A stretch of DNA of 64,000 bases from CAKVLS01 sp045534265 (GCA_045534265.1 JAZSJH010000004.1:1-64000); one strand, 5' to 3'. Positions 45,415-54,958 are shown, counted from the stretch's first letter. A program made the numbers and translations. The notes: generated by a model from the letters alone, not told the origin.

Positions 45415-45783
45415 ATGGTAAGTAAAGAAAATAAAAATGCACAAAGAAAGCATAGACATCTAAGAGTTAGAAAGAAAATTTCTGGAACTAAAGAATGTCC
45501 AAGACTTAGTGTTTATCGTAGCACAAGCCACATTTATGCTCAAATCATTGATGACGTTGCAGGAAATACACTTGTTAGCGCTTCAACTATGGAAAAGTCG
45601 ATCGCAACTGCACTTAAAGGTAAGTCAAAATCAGAACAAGCTTACATTGTAGGTGAAGAAATTGCTAAAAGAGCTACTAAAAAAGGCATTAAAACTGTAG
45701 TTTTTGACCGTGCTGGATATCTTTATATCGGTAGAGTTAAAAGCCTAGCAGAAGGTGCTAGAAGCGCTGGATTAGAGTTTTAA
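45415..45783 (+). CDS. rplR: 50S ribosomal protein L18
   Basis: L18 carries 5S rRNA into the 50S subunit. The 122-residue protein has [35 protein letters not shown] (about 12-46) and [28 protein letters not shown] at the end. AAAGGAGCG precedes the ATG. Confidence 0.98.
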   Translation: MVSKENKNAQRKHRHLRVRKKISGTKECPRLSVYRSTSHIYAQIIDDVAGNTLVSASTMEKSIATALKGKSKSEQAYIVGEEIAKRATKKGIKTVVFDRAGYLYIGRVKSLAEGARSAGLEF

Positions 45784-45794
45784 TGGAGGACACT

Positions 45795-46325
45795 ATGGCA
45801 AAACAAGAAGTTAAAAAAGAAAACGCAAAAAGACCTGTTACTCGTAGAGAAGACAGCGAATTCGACAAAAAGCTTGTTGAAATCAGAAGAGTAGCTAAGG
45901 TTGTTAAGGGTGGTAGAACAATGAGATTTAGCGCCCTAGTAGTTGTAGGTAACAGAAAAGGTCTTGTTGGTATCGGTACTGGCAAGTCTGCTGAAGTTCC
46001 TGAAGCTATCGAAAAAGCAACAGCTGCTGCAAAGAAAAATCTAATTACAGTTCCTATGGTTGGAACAACTATTCCTCATAGTGTTACTGGAAAATATGGT
46101 TCTTCAAGTGTTCTTATGTTACCTGCTAAAGAAGGTACTGGTGTTATCGCTGGTGGTAGTGCTCGTGCTGTTATCGAACTTGCTGGTATCAAAGATATCA
46201 CAACAAAAAGACATGGTTCTAACAACAAGATTAACGGTGTAAAAGCAACACTAGAAGGTCTAAAATCATTAAGAACAAGAGAGCAAGTTGCTGCACTTCG
46301 TGGCAAAGCTCCAGAAGAAATATAA
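45795..46325 (+). CDS. rpsE: 30S ribosomal protein S5
   Basis: S5 is a fidelity protein of the 30S subunit. The 176-residue protein has [35 protein letters not shown] (about 28-62) and [22 protein letters not shown] (about 114-135). The ATG at 45795 follows TGGAGGA at spacing five; the in-frame ATG at 45783 overlaps the rplR stop and lacks its own site. Confidence 0.97.
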   Translation: MAKQEVKKENAKRPVTRREDSEFDKKLVEIRRVAKVVKGGRTMRFSALVVVGNRKGLVGIGTGKSAEVPEAIEKATAAAKKNLITVPMVGTTIPHSVTGKYGSSSVLMLPAKEGTGVIAGGSARAVIELAGIKDITTKRHGSNNKINGVKATLEGLKSLRTREQVAALRGKAPEEI

Positions 46326-46344
46326 AAAGGTAGGATTTTTGGAA

Positions 46345-46560
46345 ATGGAAAAAACAACTAATAAATCAAAAAAATCCGCAGGACAACTAAAAGTTACTTA
46401 TGTTAAAAGCGTAATTGGCAGAGAAAAAAGACAAGTTAAAGTTCTAGAAGGTCTTGGCCTTAGAAAACTTAACACTACAAAAGTTTTCCCTGATAATGAG
46501 AGCATCAGAGGTAGCTTGTTCCTAGTTAAACACTTAGTTAAAGTAGAAGAAGTTAAGTAA
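46345..46560 (+). CDS. rpmD: 50S ribosomal protein L30
   Basis: The 71-residue protein has LKVTYVKSVIGREKRQVKVLEGLGLRKLN (about 15-43), the family core, after a Lys/Ser-rich lead of about 14 residues that makes it slightly long. The ATG at 46345 follows AAAAGGTAGGA at a longish spacing; an earlier in-frame start overlaps rpsE. Confidence 0.94.
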   Translation: MEKTTNKSKKSAGQLKVTYVKSVIGREKRQVKVLEGLGLRKLNTTKVFPDNESIRGSLFLVKHLVKVEEVK

Positions 46561-46571
46561 AGGAGTAAACT

Positions 46572-47015
46572 ATGAATATTCAAACTCTATCTCCAGCTCC
46601 AAACTCTCGCAAGACTCAAAAGAGACTTGGCAGAGGTACTGGAAGCGGTATTGGAAAGACTAGTGGCAAAGGTCACAAAGGTCAAAATGCTCGTAGTGGT
46701 GGTGGTGTAAGACCAGGATTTGAAGGTGGTCAAATACCTCTAATCAGAAGACTTCCTAAAAGAGGTTTCACTAACCAATTTAAGAAAGTTTACGCTATCG
46801 TTAACGTATCAGATCTTAACAGATTTGAAGACGGCGCTGTTGTAGATGCAGCTGCACTACTAGAAACAAATCTTATCGGCAAAGTAGAAGCTTATGGTGT
46901 TAAAGTTCTAGGTAACGGTGAACTAACTAAAAAGCTTACTGTAAAAGCTGATAAATTCACTGCACAAGCAAAAGAAAAGATTGAGAAAGCTGGTGGAATC
47001 GCCGAGGAGGTATAA
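46572..47015 (+). CDS. rplO: 50S ribosomal protein L15
   Basis: L15 is a late assembly protein of the 50S subunit. The 147-residue protein has [49 protein letters not shown] in its first 65 residues. AAAGGAG precedes the ATG, and the stop overlaps the secY start. Confidence 0.97.
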   Translation: MNIQTLSPAPNSRKTQKRLGRGTGSGIGKTSGKGHKGQNARSGGGVRPGFEGGQIPLIRRLPKRGFTNQFKKVYAIVNVSDLNRFEDGAVVDAAALLETNLIGKVEAYGVKVLGNGELTKKLTVKADKFTAQAKEKIEKAGGIAEEV

Positions 47016-48289
47016 TGTTTAAGAACATTAAAGAGGCATTCAAAATAAAAGAAGTAAGAAAAAAGTTATTGATAACTTTTGCCCTTTTATTGGTATACCG
47101 TGTTGGTTGCTGGTTGCCTATTCCAGGTATAAACGTTGCAGCTTTCGCAACTGCTACAAAAGCAAATGAATTTTTGGGCATCATTTCTGCCGTTAGTGGT
47201 AATGCACTATCTAACGGTGCTATACTTGCTCTAGGTGTTGCTCCTTATATCAACGCCTCTATTGTAATTCAACTTTTGGGTGGTGCAATTCCAGCCTTGG
47301 AAAGACTTGCTCAACAAGGCGAAGAAGGTAGAAAGAAAATCAACTTTTATACAAGAATAGTAGCCTTAATTTTGGCTCTTGCACAAGCAATTGGTTTTTC
47401 AGCCAATATATCTGGCGCATATGATGCATCTATTTTTGGTGGTGCTTGGTTTACTCAACTTATGGTTATCACTATTATGGTTGCTGGTGCTATGTTTACA
47501 GTTTGGCTAGGCGAAAGAATTACAGAAGTTGGAGTAGGACAAGGTCTTTCACTTCTAATTTTTGTTGGTATTCTTGCAACTGCTGGTCAAGCTATTGCTG
47601 ATGCTATCGCTGGACTATTTACTAATATTGATGGCATTTGGAATTTGCTTTTGTTCCTACTTGCTGTTATTGTAATTTTTGGTCTTATCGCTTGGGTTGA
47701 CCTTGCTGAAAGAAAAGTTACAGTTCAATATGCAAAACAAATTAAAGGTAGAAAGATGTATGGCGGTCAAGCAAACTCTTTCCCTATTAAACTTAATGCG
47801 CAAGGTGTTATGCCTATCATCCTTGCTATGACAATTGTGTCATTCCCACAAATGATAATGTCAATGTTCTGGCCTGCAACACCATATCCTGAATTTTTGG
47901 CTGTTGGTGGCTGGTTGTACACATTATTATCTGCATTATTGATTTTGTTCTTCTCATATTTTATGGCTAGCTTAACATTTAAGCCAGATGAGATTGCAAG
48001 ACAAATGCAACAAAACGGTGGTTTTATTAATGGTATCAGACCAGGCAAACAAACATCTGACCATTTGAAAAAGATTTCTGATAGACTAACATTCTTTGGA
48101 GCTATTTTCTTAGCACTTGTTGCTATGGTTCCAACACTAGTATTTTCATTTATTAGTGGTGGTAATGGTTCTTTAGTTTCAGCCTTTAGCTCTACAGGAC
48201 TTTTGATCGTTGTTTCTTGTGCTCTTGAGTTCGATAAACAACTAGAATCTCAACTTCTAATGAGAAGTTACAAAGGCTTTTTGAAATAA
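47015..48289 (+). CDS. secY: preprotein translocase subunit SecY
   Basis: SecY forms the protein-conducting channel with SecE (encoded at 16936). The 424-residue protein has about ten membrane segments, GCWLPIPGI near the first, ALGVAPYINASIVIQLL (plug and TM2 region, about 72-88) and the cytoplasmic loop with ERKVTVQYAKQIKGRKMYGGQ. The start overlaps the rplO stop and uses GAGGAGG in rplO. Confidence 0.98.
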   Translation: MFKNIKEAFKIKEVRKKLLITFALLLVYRVGCWLPIPGINVAAFATATKANEFLGIISAVSGNALSNGAILALGVAPYINASIVIQLLGGAIPALERLAQQGEEGRKKINFYTRIVALILALAQAIGFSANISGAYDASIFGGAWFTQLMVITIMVAGAMFTVWLGERITEVGVGQGLSLLIFVGILATAGQAIADAIAGLFTNIDGIWNLLLFLLAVIVIFGLIAWVDLAERKVTVQYAKQIKGRKMYGGQANSFPIKLNAQGVMPIILAMTIVSFPQMIMSMFWPATPYPEFLAVGGWLYTLLSALLILFFSYFMASLTFKPDEIARQMQQNGGFINGIRPGKQTSDHLKKISDRLTFFGAIFLALVAMVPTLVFSFISGGNGSLVSAFSSTGLLIVVSCALEFDKQLESQLLMRSYKGFLK

Positions 48290-48306
48290 AGCTAAAAGGG
48301 ATTTAT

Positions 48307-48930
48307 ATGAAAATAATTCTATTAGGACCTCCAGGTGGAGGCAAAGGTACACAAGCTTCTTTGATGAAAGAAAGATATAATGTACCTCATATCTCTACAG
48401 GAGATATCTTTAGAACAAATATAAAAAACAAAACTGAGCTAGGTCAGCTTGCTGAAAGTTATATTTCTAAAGGCGCCCTAGTTCCAGATTCTGTTACTAT
48501 TGATTTAGTAAGAGATAGACTTACTTGGGAAGATTGCAAAAACGGATTTATCCTTGATGGTTTCCCAAGAAATGTTGCTCAGGCAGATGCATTGGCAACA
48601 ATGACTGATCTTGATGCAGCGTTACTTATTGACCAAAAATATGATGTTATTATCCCAAGACTTGCAGGAAGACGTGCTTGCAAAGAATGTGGAGAAACTC
48701 TTCATATTGACTGGCTAAACGGCAAAGACGTTTGCCCAAAATGCGGTGGAGAAATCTACCAAAGAAGTGATGATAAAGAAGAAGTTATTATGGAAAGACT
48801 TAAAAACTATGAGGCTCAAACAGCTCCTTTAATCACTTATTACAAAGATAAAAACCTACTAAAAGTAGTTAACGCTACTAACACAGTAGAAGATACCTTT
48901 GAGCTTGTAAAAAATATTTTAGAGGATTAA
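48307..48930 (+). CDS. adk: adenylate kinase, zinc-lid type
   Basis: Adenylate kinase converts ATP and AMP to two ADP. The 207-residue protein has the P-loop LGPPGGGKGTQAS (5-17), ISTGDIFR (about 31-38), DGFPRN (about 84-89) and a lid with CKECGETLHID ... CPKCGG, the four cysteines of Gram-positive zinc-lid enzymes. The P-loop reads GGGKGT where many have GAGKGT. It lies directly after secY as in most Firmicutes. Confidence 0.98.
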   Translation: MKIILLGPPGGGKGTQASLMKERYNVPHISTGDIFRTNIKNKTELGQLAESYISKGALVPDSVTIDLVRDRLTWEDCKNGFILDGFPRNVAQADALATMTDLDAALLIDQKYDVIIPRLAGRRACKECGETLHIDWLNGKDVCPKCGGEIYQRSDDKEEVIMERLKNYEAQTAPLITYYKDKNLLKVVNATNTVEDTFELVKNILED

Positions 48931-48943
48931 GGTAAATAATAAT

Positions 48944-49687
48944 ATGATTAAGATAAAGTCTGCTGAAGAAATCGCTATAATGCGTAAAGCAGGTGCTATC
49001 ACAAGAGACACTTTACTTTTGCTAGAAAAAAATATCAAACCGGGTGTTACAACAAAACAACTAGATGACCTTGCTTATAGCTTTATTGTTAGAAACAAGG
49101 CTATTCCAAGTTTCCTAAATTATGGTGGCTTTCCTGCAACTATATGTGCCTCAGTTAACGACCAAGTCGTTCATGGCATACCAAATGATGAACCTTTGAA
49201 AGAGGGCGACATTATTAGTATAGATGTAGGAGCTTGCTATAAAGGTTACCACGGTGATAGTGCTAGAACTTTTGCTGTAGGCAAAATATCTAGCGATAAG
49301 CAAAAACTTATTGATGTTACTAAACAAAGTTTTTTTGAAGGAATTAAAGTCCTAAAAGATGGTGTAAGTTTAGGAGATGTTTCTGCTGCGATACAAAGAT
49401 ATGTTGAAAAACATGGATTCTCTGTTGTAAGAGATTTGGTTGGACATGGAGTTGGTAAAGAACTTCACGAAGACCCTGCTGTTCCAAACTATGGATTTGC
49501 AGGATTTGGACCAAAGATTCACGCAGGAACTGTACTTGCGATAGAGCCTATGGTTAATATGGGCACTTATCATGTTAAATTTAGTGAAATAGATGGTTGG
49601 ACGGTTACTACAAAAGACGGTAAACCTTCAGCTCATTATGAAAATACCGTTCTTGTCACCGAAAATGGTGTAGAGATATTAACATAA
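48944..49687 (+). CDS. map: methionine aminopeptidase, type I
   Basis: This enzyme removes the initiator methionine from new proteins. The 247-residue protein has metal ligands in ISIDVGACYKGYHGDSART (about 90-108), the His of GHGVGKELHEDPAVPNYG (about 167-184) and the Glu residues of LAIEPMVN and YENTVLVTENG. AAGGTAAATAAT precedes the ATG. It follows adk by 13 bp. Confidence 0.97.
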   Translation: MIKIKSAEEIAIMRKAGAITRDTLLLLEKNIKPGVTTKQLDDLAYSFIVRNKAIPSFLNYGGFPATICASVNDQVVHGIPNDEPLKEGDIISIDVGACYKGYHGDSARTFAVGKISSDKQKLIDVTKQSFFEGIKVLKDGVSLGDVSAAIQRYVEKHGFSVVRDLVGHGVGKELHEDPAVPNYGFAGFGPKIHAGTVLAIEPMVNMGTYHVKFSEIDGWTVTTKDGKPSAHYENTVLVTENGVEILT

Positions 49688-49695
49688 GGTGAAAA

Positions 49696-49971
49696 ATGAC
49701 TAATAATTTTGAAGTTGGAGATATAGTTATTTCAAATGCCGGTAGAGACGAGGGCAGAGTTTATATCATAAGCTCTATTGTTGATAAAGACTTTGTTATG
49801 CTTGTTGATGGCAATTTCAAAAAACTTATTAATCCAAAGAAAAAAAGGGTTAAACACCTAAAAAAATCAGGTATTAAAGTAGAGTCTATTGCAGAAAAAT
49901 TACTTTCTGACAAAAAGGTGTTTGATACCGAAGTTTATAGTGCAATTAAAAATTGCGAAATCAATAAATAA
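49696..49971 (+). CDS. KOW-domain RNA-binding-like protein
   Basis: The 91-residue protein has FEVGDIVISNAGRDEGRVYIISSIVDKDFVMLVDGN (about 5-40), a KOW-type L14e-like beta-barrel, followed by KKRVKHLKKSG and a helix. Such small KOW proteins sit between map and infA in many Clostridia and are annotated as ribosomal-protein-like. It lies eight bases after the map stop with AAGGTGAAA at the start. Presumed rRNA or ribosome binder; exact role unknown. Confidence 0.9.
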   Translation: MTNNFEVGDIVISNAGRDEGRVYIISSIVDKDFVMLVDGNFKKLINPKKKRVKHLKKSGIKVESIAEKLLSDKKVFDTEVYSAIKNCEINK

Positions 49972-49995
49972 GCTAATGCTTAAAAAGGAGATTTT

Positions 49996-50220
49996 ATGCC
50001 AAAAGCCGATTGTTTAGAAACAGAAGGTGTGGTTACAGAAGTATTACCAAATGCAACATTCAAGGTACAACTTCCAAATGGTCATGTAATTACTTGTTAC
50101 ATTTCTGGAAAACTAAGAATGAATTACATTAAAATACTAGAAGGCGACCAAGTCAAAGTTGAAATGAGTCCATATGATTTAACTAAGGGCCGTATCACTT
50201 GGCGTGGCAAACAAAATTAA
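49996..50220 (+). CDS. infA: translation initiation factor IF-1
   Basis: IF-1 occupies the 30S A site during initiation. The 74-residue OB-fold protein starts [20 protein letters not shown] and has [30 protein letters not shown], ending [19 protein letters not shown] precedes the ATG. It is standard in place and length, with rpmJ 11 bp downstream. Confidence 0.97.
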   Translation: MPKADCLETEGVVTEVLPNATFKVQLPNGHVITCYISGKLRMNYIKILEGDQVKVEMSPYDLTKGRITWRGKQN

Positions 50221-50231
50221 GGAGAAAAATT

Positions 50232-50348
50232 ATGAAAGTTCGTCCATCAGTAAAACCTATTTGCGATAAATGCAAGGTTATTAAAAGAGAAGGCAAAGTT
50301 ATGGTTATTTGCTCTAAGAGCAAAAAACATAAACAAACTCAAGGTTAA
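50232..50348 (+). CDS. rpmJ: 50S ribosomal protein L36, zinc type
   Basis: This 38-residue gene reads [20 protein letters not shown] and ends [10 protein letters not shown]11, C14, C27 and H33 form the zinc site of the Cys-containing L36. AAGGAGAAAA precedes the ATG. It is the last gene of the rpsJ unit. No clean terminator follows: the next 100 bp has only a small AGCC/GGCT loop, so some read-through into rpsM is possible. Confidence 0.96.
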   Translation: MKVRPSVKPICDKCKVIKREGKVMVICSKSKKHKQTQG

Positions 50349-50454
50349 TTATAATTTTGATTAGCCTTTTTTGGCTGTAAAAATATAGCTAACCTTGACA
50401 GGTTTGTCTTTGTAAAAAAATCAAATATTTTCCTAAAAAATATCCATTTTTGTA

Positions 50455-50483
50455 TTGAAATATGGTTATTTTTGTGGTATAAT
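50455..50483 (+). promoter_or_regulatory. promoter of the rpsM-rpoA-rplQ unit
   Basis: TTGAAA (50455-50460), 17-bp spacer, TATAAT (50478-50483). Confidence 0.82.
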
Positions 50484-50489
50484 ATATTA

Positions 50490-50621
50490 GTTTTGAAAAA
50501 ACTCGTGATAGAGGCGGCTGGATACTATGTATCTCTCTATCCGTTTACATACAGATAGCTTATTTGTCATAACTTTGTTATGGCTTTTGTGCTGTCAAGA
50601 TACTATAATTGGAGGATTATT
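50490..50621 (+). promoter_or_regulatory. structured leader of the rpsM operon, unassigned
   Basis: About 130 untranslated nucleotides. GATAGAG (50507-50513) pairs with CTCTATC (50535-50541) around an inner GATAC/GTATC hairpin (50521-50525 and 50529-50533). A second stem CATAAC/GTTATG follows (50568-50573 and 50577-50582), then GGAGG and the rpsM ATG. The position suggests a ribosomal-protein autoregulatory leader (S4 controls this operon in enterobacteria); I cannot match the fold to a known class. Confidence 0.55.
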
Positions 50622-50990
50622 ATGGCTCGTATTGCTGGTGTAGATTTACCAAGAGAAAAAAGATTGGAAATCGGTCTTACCTATATCAAAGGTATTGGTA
50701 GAGTTACTTCTAACAAAATCTTAGCTGCTACAAAAATCAGTCCTGACCTTAGAGTTAAAGATTTGACTGAAGAAGATGTTGCTAAACTAAGAGAGTATAT
50801 CGAACACAACCTAACAGTTGAAGGCGATCTACAAAGAGAAGTTTCACTAAACATCAAGAGACTATCAGAAATTGGCTGTTACCGTGGCATTCGTCACCGT
50901 AAAGGTTTACCTGTAAGAGGTCAAAGCACTAAACAAAATGCTAGAACTTGTAAGGGTCCTAAGAAAACAGTTGCTAAAAAGAAAAAGTAA
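50622..50990 (+). CDS. rpsM: 30S ribosomal protein S13
   Basis: S13 bridges the 30S head to the 50S subunit. The 122-residue protein has [27 protein letters not shown] at the start and [33 protein letters not shown] at the end. The ATG at 50622 is nine bases after the start of GGAGG; an upstream in-frame reading crosses the leader hairpins. Confidence 0.98.
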   Translation: MARIAGVDLPREKRLEIGLTYIKGIGRVTSNKILAATKISPDLRVKDLTEEDVAKLREYIEHNLTVEGDLQREVSLNIKRLSEIGCYRGIRHRKGLPVRGQSTKQNARTCKGPKKTVAKKKK

Positions 50991-51035
50991 GGTTAATTAA
51001 ATAACCTTTATCAAATATTATAAAGGAGCATAAAA

Positions 51036-51425
51036 ATGGCTGTTGCTAAAAAAACAAAGAAAAGAAAGTCAACTAAAAATTTAGACAAAGGTGCAGTACA
51101 TATTCAAGCATCTTTCAATAATACAATGGTTACTTTTACTGATGCTACAGGAAACACAGTTTCTTGGTCTTCAGCAGGAAGCCTAGGCTTCAAAGGTTCT
51201 CGTAAGAGCACACCTTTCGCAGCTCAACAAGCTGTAGAAGCTGCTGCAAAAACAGCAAAAGAACAAGGTATTAAATCAGTTGAAGTTTATGTTAAGGGCC
51301 CTGGTAATGGTAGAGAATCAGCTATCAGAGCTTTAGCTGCTGCAGAAATAGATGTTACAAAAATTACTGACGTATCACCTATTCCTCACAATGGCTGTCG
51401 CCCACCAAAAAGAAGAAGAGTTTAA
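51036..51425 (+). CDS. rpsK: 30S ribosomal protein S11
   Basis: S11 lies on the platform next to the mRNA exit. The 129-residue protein has [46 protein letters not shown] (about 19-64) and the end [23 protein letters not shown] precedes the ATG. Confidence 0.98.
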   Translation: MAVAKKTKKRKSTKNLDKGAVHIQASFNNTMVTFTDATGNTVSWSSAGSLGFKGSRKSTPFAAQQAVEAAAKTAKEQGIKSVEVYVKGPGNGRESAIRALAAAEIDVTKITDVSPIPHNGCRPPKRRRV

Positions 51426-51477
51426 TCAATCTATCTTTACGGGTATTTTATTTGTAAATATATAAAGGAGTTAAATT

Positions 51478-52098
51478 ATGGCAAAATATACAGATGCAGA
51501 TTGTCGCCTTTGCCGTAGAGAAGGTTGCAAACTTTTTCTAAAAGGTGATAGATGTGTTTCATCTAAATGTGCTATGGAAAAAAGACCTGTTCTTCCTGGT
51601 CAACACGGTGCTGAAAGAAAGAAAGTTACTGACTATGGTGTACAGCTTCGTGAAAAACAAAAGGTTAAAAGAGCTTATGGTCTACTAGAAAAACAATTTA
51701 GAGCTTACTACGAAGAAGCTGAAAGAGTAGCTGGTGTTACTGGTGAAAATATGCTTTCACTTCTAGAGAGAAGACTTGACAACGTTGTATACAGAATGGG
51801 CGTTGGTTCTAGCCGTAGCGAAAGCCGTCAAATCGTAAGTCACAGACACGTTACAGTTAACGGCAAAATCGTAAACATCCCTTCATACCAAGTTAAAGTT
51901 GGAGATGTTATTGCTATCAAAGAAAGCGATAAAGATATTGAAATGTTCAAACAACTTAAAGGTGTAAAAATTGCTACACCAAAATGGGTTGAGTTCGATA
52001 CAGAAAAACTTGAAGGTAAAGTAAACGCTCTACCACAAAGAGATGATATCGATCTAAATATTCAAGAACACTTGATCGTTGAGTTGTATTCAAGATAG
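51478..52098 (+). CDS. rpsD: 30S ribosomal protein S4, zinc type
   Basis: S4 starts 30S assembly. The 206-residue protein has four cysteines near the N-terminus ([18 protein letters not shown], about 9-26, plus CAMEKR) and the S4 domain [35 protein letters not shown] (about 96-130). AAGGAG precedes the ATG. In enterobacteria S4 represses this operon; the structured leader before rpsM would allow a similar control here. Confidence 0.98.
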   Translation: MAKYTDADCRLCRREGCKLFLKGDRCVSSKCAMEKRPVLPGQHGAERKKVTDYGVQLREKQKVKRAYGLLEKQFRAYYEEAERVAGVTGENMLSLLERRLDNVVYRMGVGSSRSESRQIVSHRHVTVNGKIVNIPSYQVKVGDVIAIKESDKDIEMFKQLKGVKIATPKWVEFDTEKLEGKVNALPQRDDIDLNIQEHLIVELYSR

Positions 52099-52120
52099 TA
52101 AAATAGGAGGGATTTTCCTT

Positions 52121-53074
52121 ATGATAGAAATAGAAAAACCAAGAATTATCGCTGAAGAATCTGATAATGGTTGCACAGCAAAATTTGTGATCGAACCACT
52201 TGAAAGAGGCTTTGGTATTACATTAGGTAACTGCCTAAGAAGAACACTTCTTAGCGCAATGCCTGGTGCAGCTGCAGTTGCTATTAGAATTGCTGGTGCA
52301 CAACACGAATTCTCTAACATTCCTGGTGTTGCAGAAGATATTACTGATATTGTTCTTAATATCAAAAATCTTGCTGTTAAAACAACAGTTCTTGATAGAG
52401 ACTTCAGAGCTACACTTCACCTAAACGCTGTAGGTCCTTGTGAAGTGTTTGCAAAAGACATTCAAGCAAATGACCAAGTAGAAATCCTAAATCCTGATTT
52501 GCACATCTGCACACTTGATGATGGCGCAAAACTAGATATGGATATTATCATTGGTCGTGGTAGAGGTTATGTTTCTGCTGCTCAAAACAAGAGCGAAGAA
52601 GACCCTATCGGCTATATCAGTGTTGACTCAATCTTTACTCCAATCAAAGCTGTTAACTATAGCGTTGAAAGCACAAGAGTTGGTCAATCAATTGACTTTG
52701 ATAAACTTACAATTGATGTTCAAACAAATGGTACTTTGTCAGCTAGAGAAGTGATTTCACTTGCTGCAAAAGTTATCCAAGACCACATTGCATTGTTCGT
52801 TGACCTTGTTGACTTTATGGGTAGTATGGATATACTTGTTAACAAAGAAGAAAGCAAACAAGTTAAGGTTCTAGAGATGCCTATTGAAGATATGGATCTT
52901 TCTGTAAGAAGTTATAACTGCTTAAAGAGAGCTAATATCAACACTATCGAAGACCTAACTAAAAAATCCAAAGACGATATGCTAAAGGTTAGAAACCTTG
53001 GACAAAAATCTTTGGAAGAAGTTATTTTTAAACTAGAAAGTTACGGATTATCTCTTCGTAACGATGAAGAATAA
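52121..53074 (+). CDS. rpoA: RNA polymerase alpha subunit
   Basis: Alpha dimerises to seed RNA polymerase assembly; its C-terminal domain reads UP elements and activators. The 317-residue protein has FVIEPLERGFGITLGNCLRRTLLSAMPGAA (about 24-53), GPCEVFAKDI and the C-terminal DMDLSVRSYNCLKRANINTIEDL (about 259-281). The ATG at 52121 follows AGGAGGGA, ten bases upstream; an earlier frame overlaps rpsD. Confidence 0.98.
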   Translation: MIEIEKPRIIAEESDNGCTAKFVIEPLERGFGITLGNCLRRTLLSAMPGAAAVAIRIAGAQHEFSNIPGVAEDITDIVLNIKNLAVKTTVLDRDFRATLHLNAVGPCEVFAKDIQANDQVEILNPDLHICTLDDGAKLDMDIIIGRGRGYVSAAQNKSEEDPIGYISVDSIFTPIKAVNYSVESTRVGQSIDFDKLTIDVQTNGTLSAREVISLAAKVIQDHIALFVDLVDFMGSMDILVNKEESKQVKVLEMPIEDMDLSVRSYNCLKRANINTIEDLTKKSKDDMLKVRNLGQKSLEEVIFKLESYGLSLRNDEE

Positions 53075-53089
53075 TAAAAGGGGACAATT

Positions 53090-53602
53090 ATGGCTCAGAT
53101 TTCAAAATTAAACAGACCAACTAAAGAAAGAATGGCGCTTATCCGTGGTCAAGCTAGCTCATTTTTGTGGGATGGAAAAATCGAAACAACTGTTGCAAGA
53201 GCAAAAACTCTTCAAAGTTATGTAGAAAAGATTTTGACTCTAGCAATCAACACTTATGAAGATACTGTTAAAGTAACCAAAACAGAAGTTGATAGCAAAG
53301 GCGTAAAAATCAAAAGAGAAGTTGTTAACGACGGTCCTAAAAAACTAGCTGCTAGAAGAGCTATTATGTCTAAACTTTATGATAGACAAGAGCAAAGAAA
53401 AGCTAAAGAATCAAAAGCTACTTTCATTGCTAGAACTGCTGATATCAACCACCCATTGATTGAAAAAATCTTTAACGTTTACGCTCCAAAATATGCTGAA
53501 AGAGCAAAAGAGCTAGGACAAAAAGGTGGCTATACTAGAATCTTAAAGTTAGGCACAAGACGCGGCGACAACGCACCTATGGCTTTGGTAGAATTAGTAT
53601 AA
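53090..53602 (+). CDS. rplQ: 50S ribosomal protein L17 with internal insertion
   Basis: L17 rings the tunnel exit. The 170-residue protein has the family start ([46 protein letters not shown]) and end ([25 protein letters not shown]). Between them, an insertion of about 50 residues (roughly 60-115), charged and rich in Lys, Glu and Val, makes it longer than the usual 115-130. AAAGGGGACA precedes the ATG. It is the last gene of the unit. Confidence 0.96.
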   Translation: MAQISKLNRPTKERMALIRGQASSFLWDGKIETTVARAKTLQSYVEKILTLAINTYEDTVKVTKTEVDSKGVKIKREVVNDGPKKLAARRAIMSKLYDRQEQRKAKESKATFIARTADINHPLIEKIFNVYAPKYAERAKELGQKGGYTRILKLGTRRGDNAPMALVELV

Positions 53603-53615
53603 TAATTAAACAATC

Positions 53616-53648
53616 AAAAAACACACTGAAAAAACAGTGTGTTTTTTT
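53616..53648 (+). terminator. intrinsic terminator of the ribosomal cluster
   Basis: AAAAAACACACTG (53616-53628) pairs with CAGTGTGTTTTTT (53635-53647), with a T-run. Confidence 0.92.
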
Positions 53649-53659
53649 GTTTATTGGCT

Positions 53660-53687
53660 TTGATAATTTTGTCGTTTTTTGTATAAT
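53660..53687 (+). promoter_or_regulatory. promoter giving a leaderless transcript
   Basis: TTGATA (53660-53665), 16-bp spacer, TATAAT (53682-53687), then six bases and the ATG at 53694. No Shine-Dalgarno could fit between. Confidence 0.82.
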
Positions 53688-53693
53688 TTTAGT

Positions 53694-54863
53694 ATGATAA
53701 AAAGCAAAAAAGATTGGCTATTTTATATATCTATTTGGTTAGGTGTAGCTATTGTTATAACTATATATGTTTTTATTTATTTTGCAACCATTAATAAAGA
53801 TTATCTTTATTTTGAAAGACGTAATATTACTGTAAATTTGGGGGATAGTTATACAATCGAAGAGCTAGGGCTTGAGACAAATATTGACCAGTCAAAACTA
53901 ACTATTTATTGTGGCGAAAGGGAGCTTCTAGAAGATACAATTACCTTTGATAAAGCAGGAAATACAAAGGTTGTTGCAAAAGCAAATAACTTAAAGGCTA
54001 CATTGTATGTAGATGTTGTATTTAGAGATATAGATGAATATTTTGACATATATGCAAATGTCGGTGTGGATAAAGTATATTTAACGGGTGATAGCGTTAT
54101 TGAACTTTATTTGCCAAGTGAAAACAGAGAATTTGCTGCAAGCGAAGGATACATTAATAGCTTTAGTTTGGGTGTGGATTGTTTGCAATCAAAAGATGAT
54201 TTTTCTATTATTTGTGGTAGCAATTTAGTTTTGTCTGGGAATACTATTTATGCAAATAAGATAGGGACTTCTAAGGTATATTTGGATTTTGAGAGCTTTG
54301 GGAAAAGTTTTGAGATTAGTGTTGTTATAAAAGAAATTCCTATTACCAATATAACAAGCAATCATATGTTTGATACTTTATATGTAAAAGCTGGTGATAG
54401 ATTTGACTTGGATATCAATGTAGATCCGGTTTATGCGACAGACAAAAGCCTTGAGTATAGTATAAATGGCGAAAGTATTGTATTTGATGGAGAAGAGTTT
54501 ATTGCAAATGATTTGGGTGAGAGTTTTGTTACGATAACTGGTGGGATTGGAAGACTTATAATTAAAGTTGTTGTATGTAATATTCCTGATGAAATGGTGG
54601 TTTTTATAGCAAGTCCGTTTGTCAATGGTGAAACAGGCAGGGCGGTTGTTAATTTTTATAATAGCGGAAACCTTATTGATAGTGATTATTATTTAGAATG
54701 TTATATAGCTGGAAATAAAGTAAGAAATGATTTTTGTTTTGAAAATTTTGAAATAAAACATAATACTTTTTCGCTTGATGTAATTTGTGAAGATGTCTTT
54801 GTTATAAAAGTAATATCTTGCAAAAATAGTTTGCTTACTTTTGATATATATGTGAATAATTAG
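53694..54863 (+). CDS. N-terminally anchored Ig-like extracytoplasmic protein
   Basis: The 389-residue protein has a short basic start, one membrane segment (about 8-29) and an outer part of beta-sandwich modules. The first module (about 38-110) has ITVNLGDSYTIEELGL and ends LYVDVVFRD, closely like the first module of the giant protein at 5150. A later unit (about 222-300), VKAGDRFDLDINVDPVYATDKSLEYSIN, fits a BIg_2-type domain. No sortase signal. The ATG at 53694 is six bases after a TATAAT box, so the transcript is probably leaderless; the in-frame TTG at 53679 would lie in the -10 region and is rejected. Likely an outer-face surface component; function unknown. Confidence 0.82.
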   Translation: MIKSKKDWLFYISIWLGVAIVITIYVFIYFATINKDYLYFERRNITVNLGDSYTIEELGLETNIDQSKLTIYCGERELLEDTITFDKAGNTKVVAKANNLKATLYVDVVFRDIDEYFDIYANVGVDKVYLTGDSVIELYLPSENREFAASEGYINSFSLGVDCLQSKDDFSIICGSNLVLSGNTIYANKIGTSKVYLDFESFGKSFEISVVIKEIPITNITSNHMFDTLYVKAGDRFDLDINVDPVYATDKSLEYSINGESIVFDGEEFIANDLGESFVTITGGIGRLIIKVVVCNIPDEMVVFIASPFVNGETGRAVVNFYNSGNLIDSDYYLECYIAGNKVRNDFCFENFEIKHNTFSLDVICEDVFVIKVISCKNSLLTFDIYVNN

Positions 54864-54874
54864 GCATATGTTGT

Positions 54875-54903
54875 TTGACTTTTTTTTGCGGTATTATTAT
54901 AAT
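54875..54903 (+). promoter_or_regulatory. promoter of the 54959 gene
   Basis: TTGACT (54875-54880), 17-bp spacer, TATAAT (54898-54903). Confidence 0.8.
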
Positions 54904-54958
54904 TATAATATAAAATTATGCTTATAATTAGAGATACTCTATTAATTTAGGAGAAAAA

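Noticed and set aside
52079..52120. Longer start for rpoA overlapping rpsD, and similar upstream frames of rplK, rplP, rplX, rpsH, rpsE, rpmD and rpsM
   Set aside because: In each case a GGAGG-type site lies at correct spacing before the later ATG and family alignment starts there.
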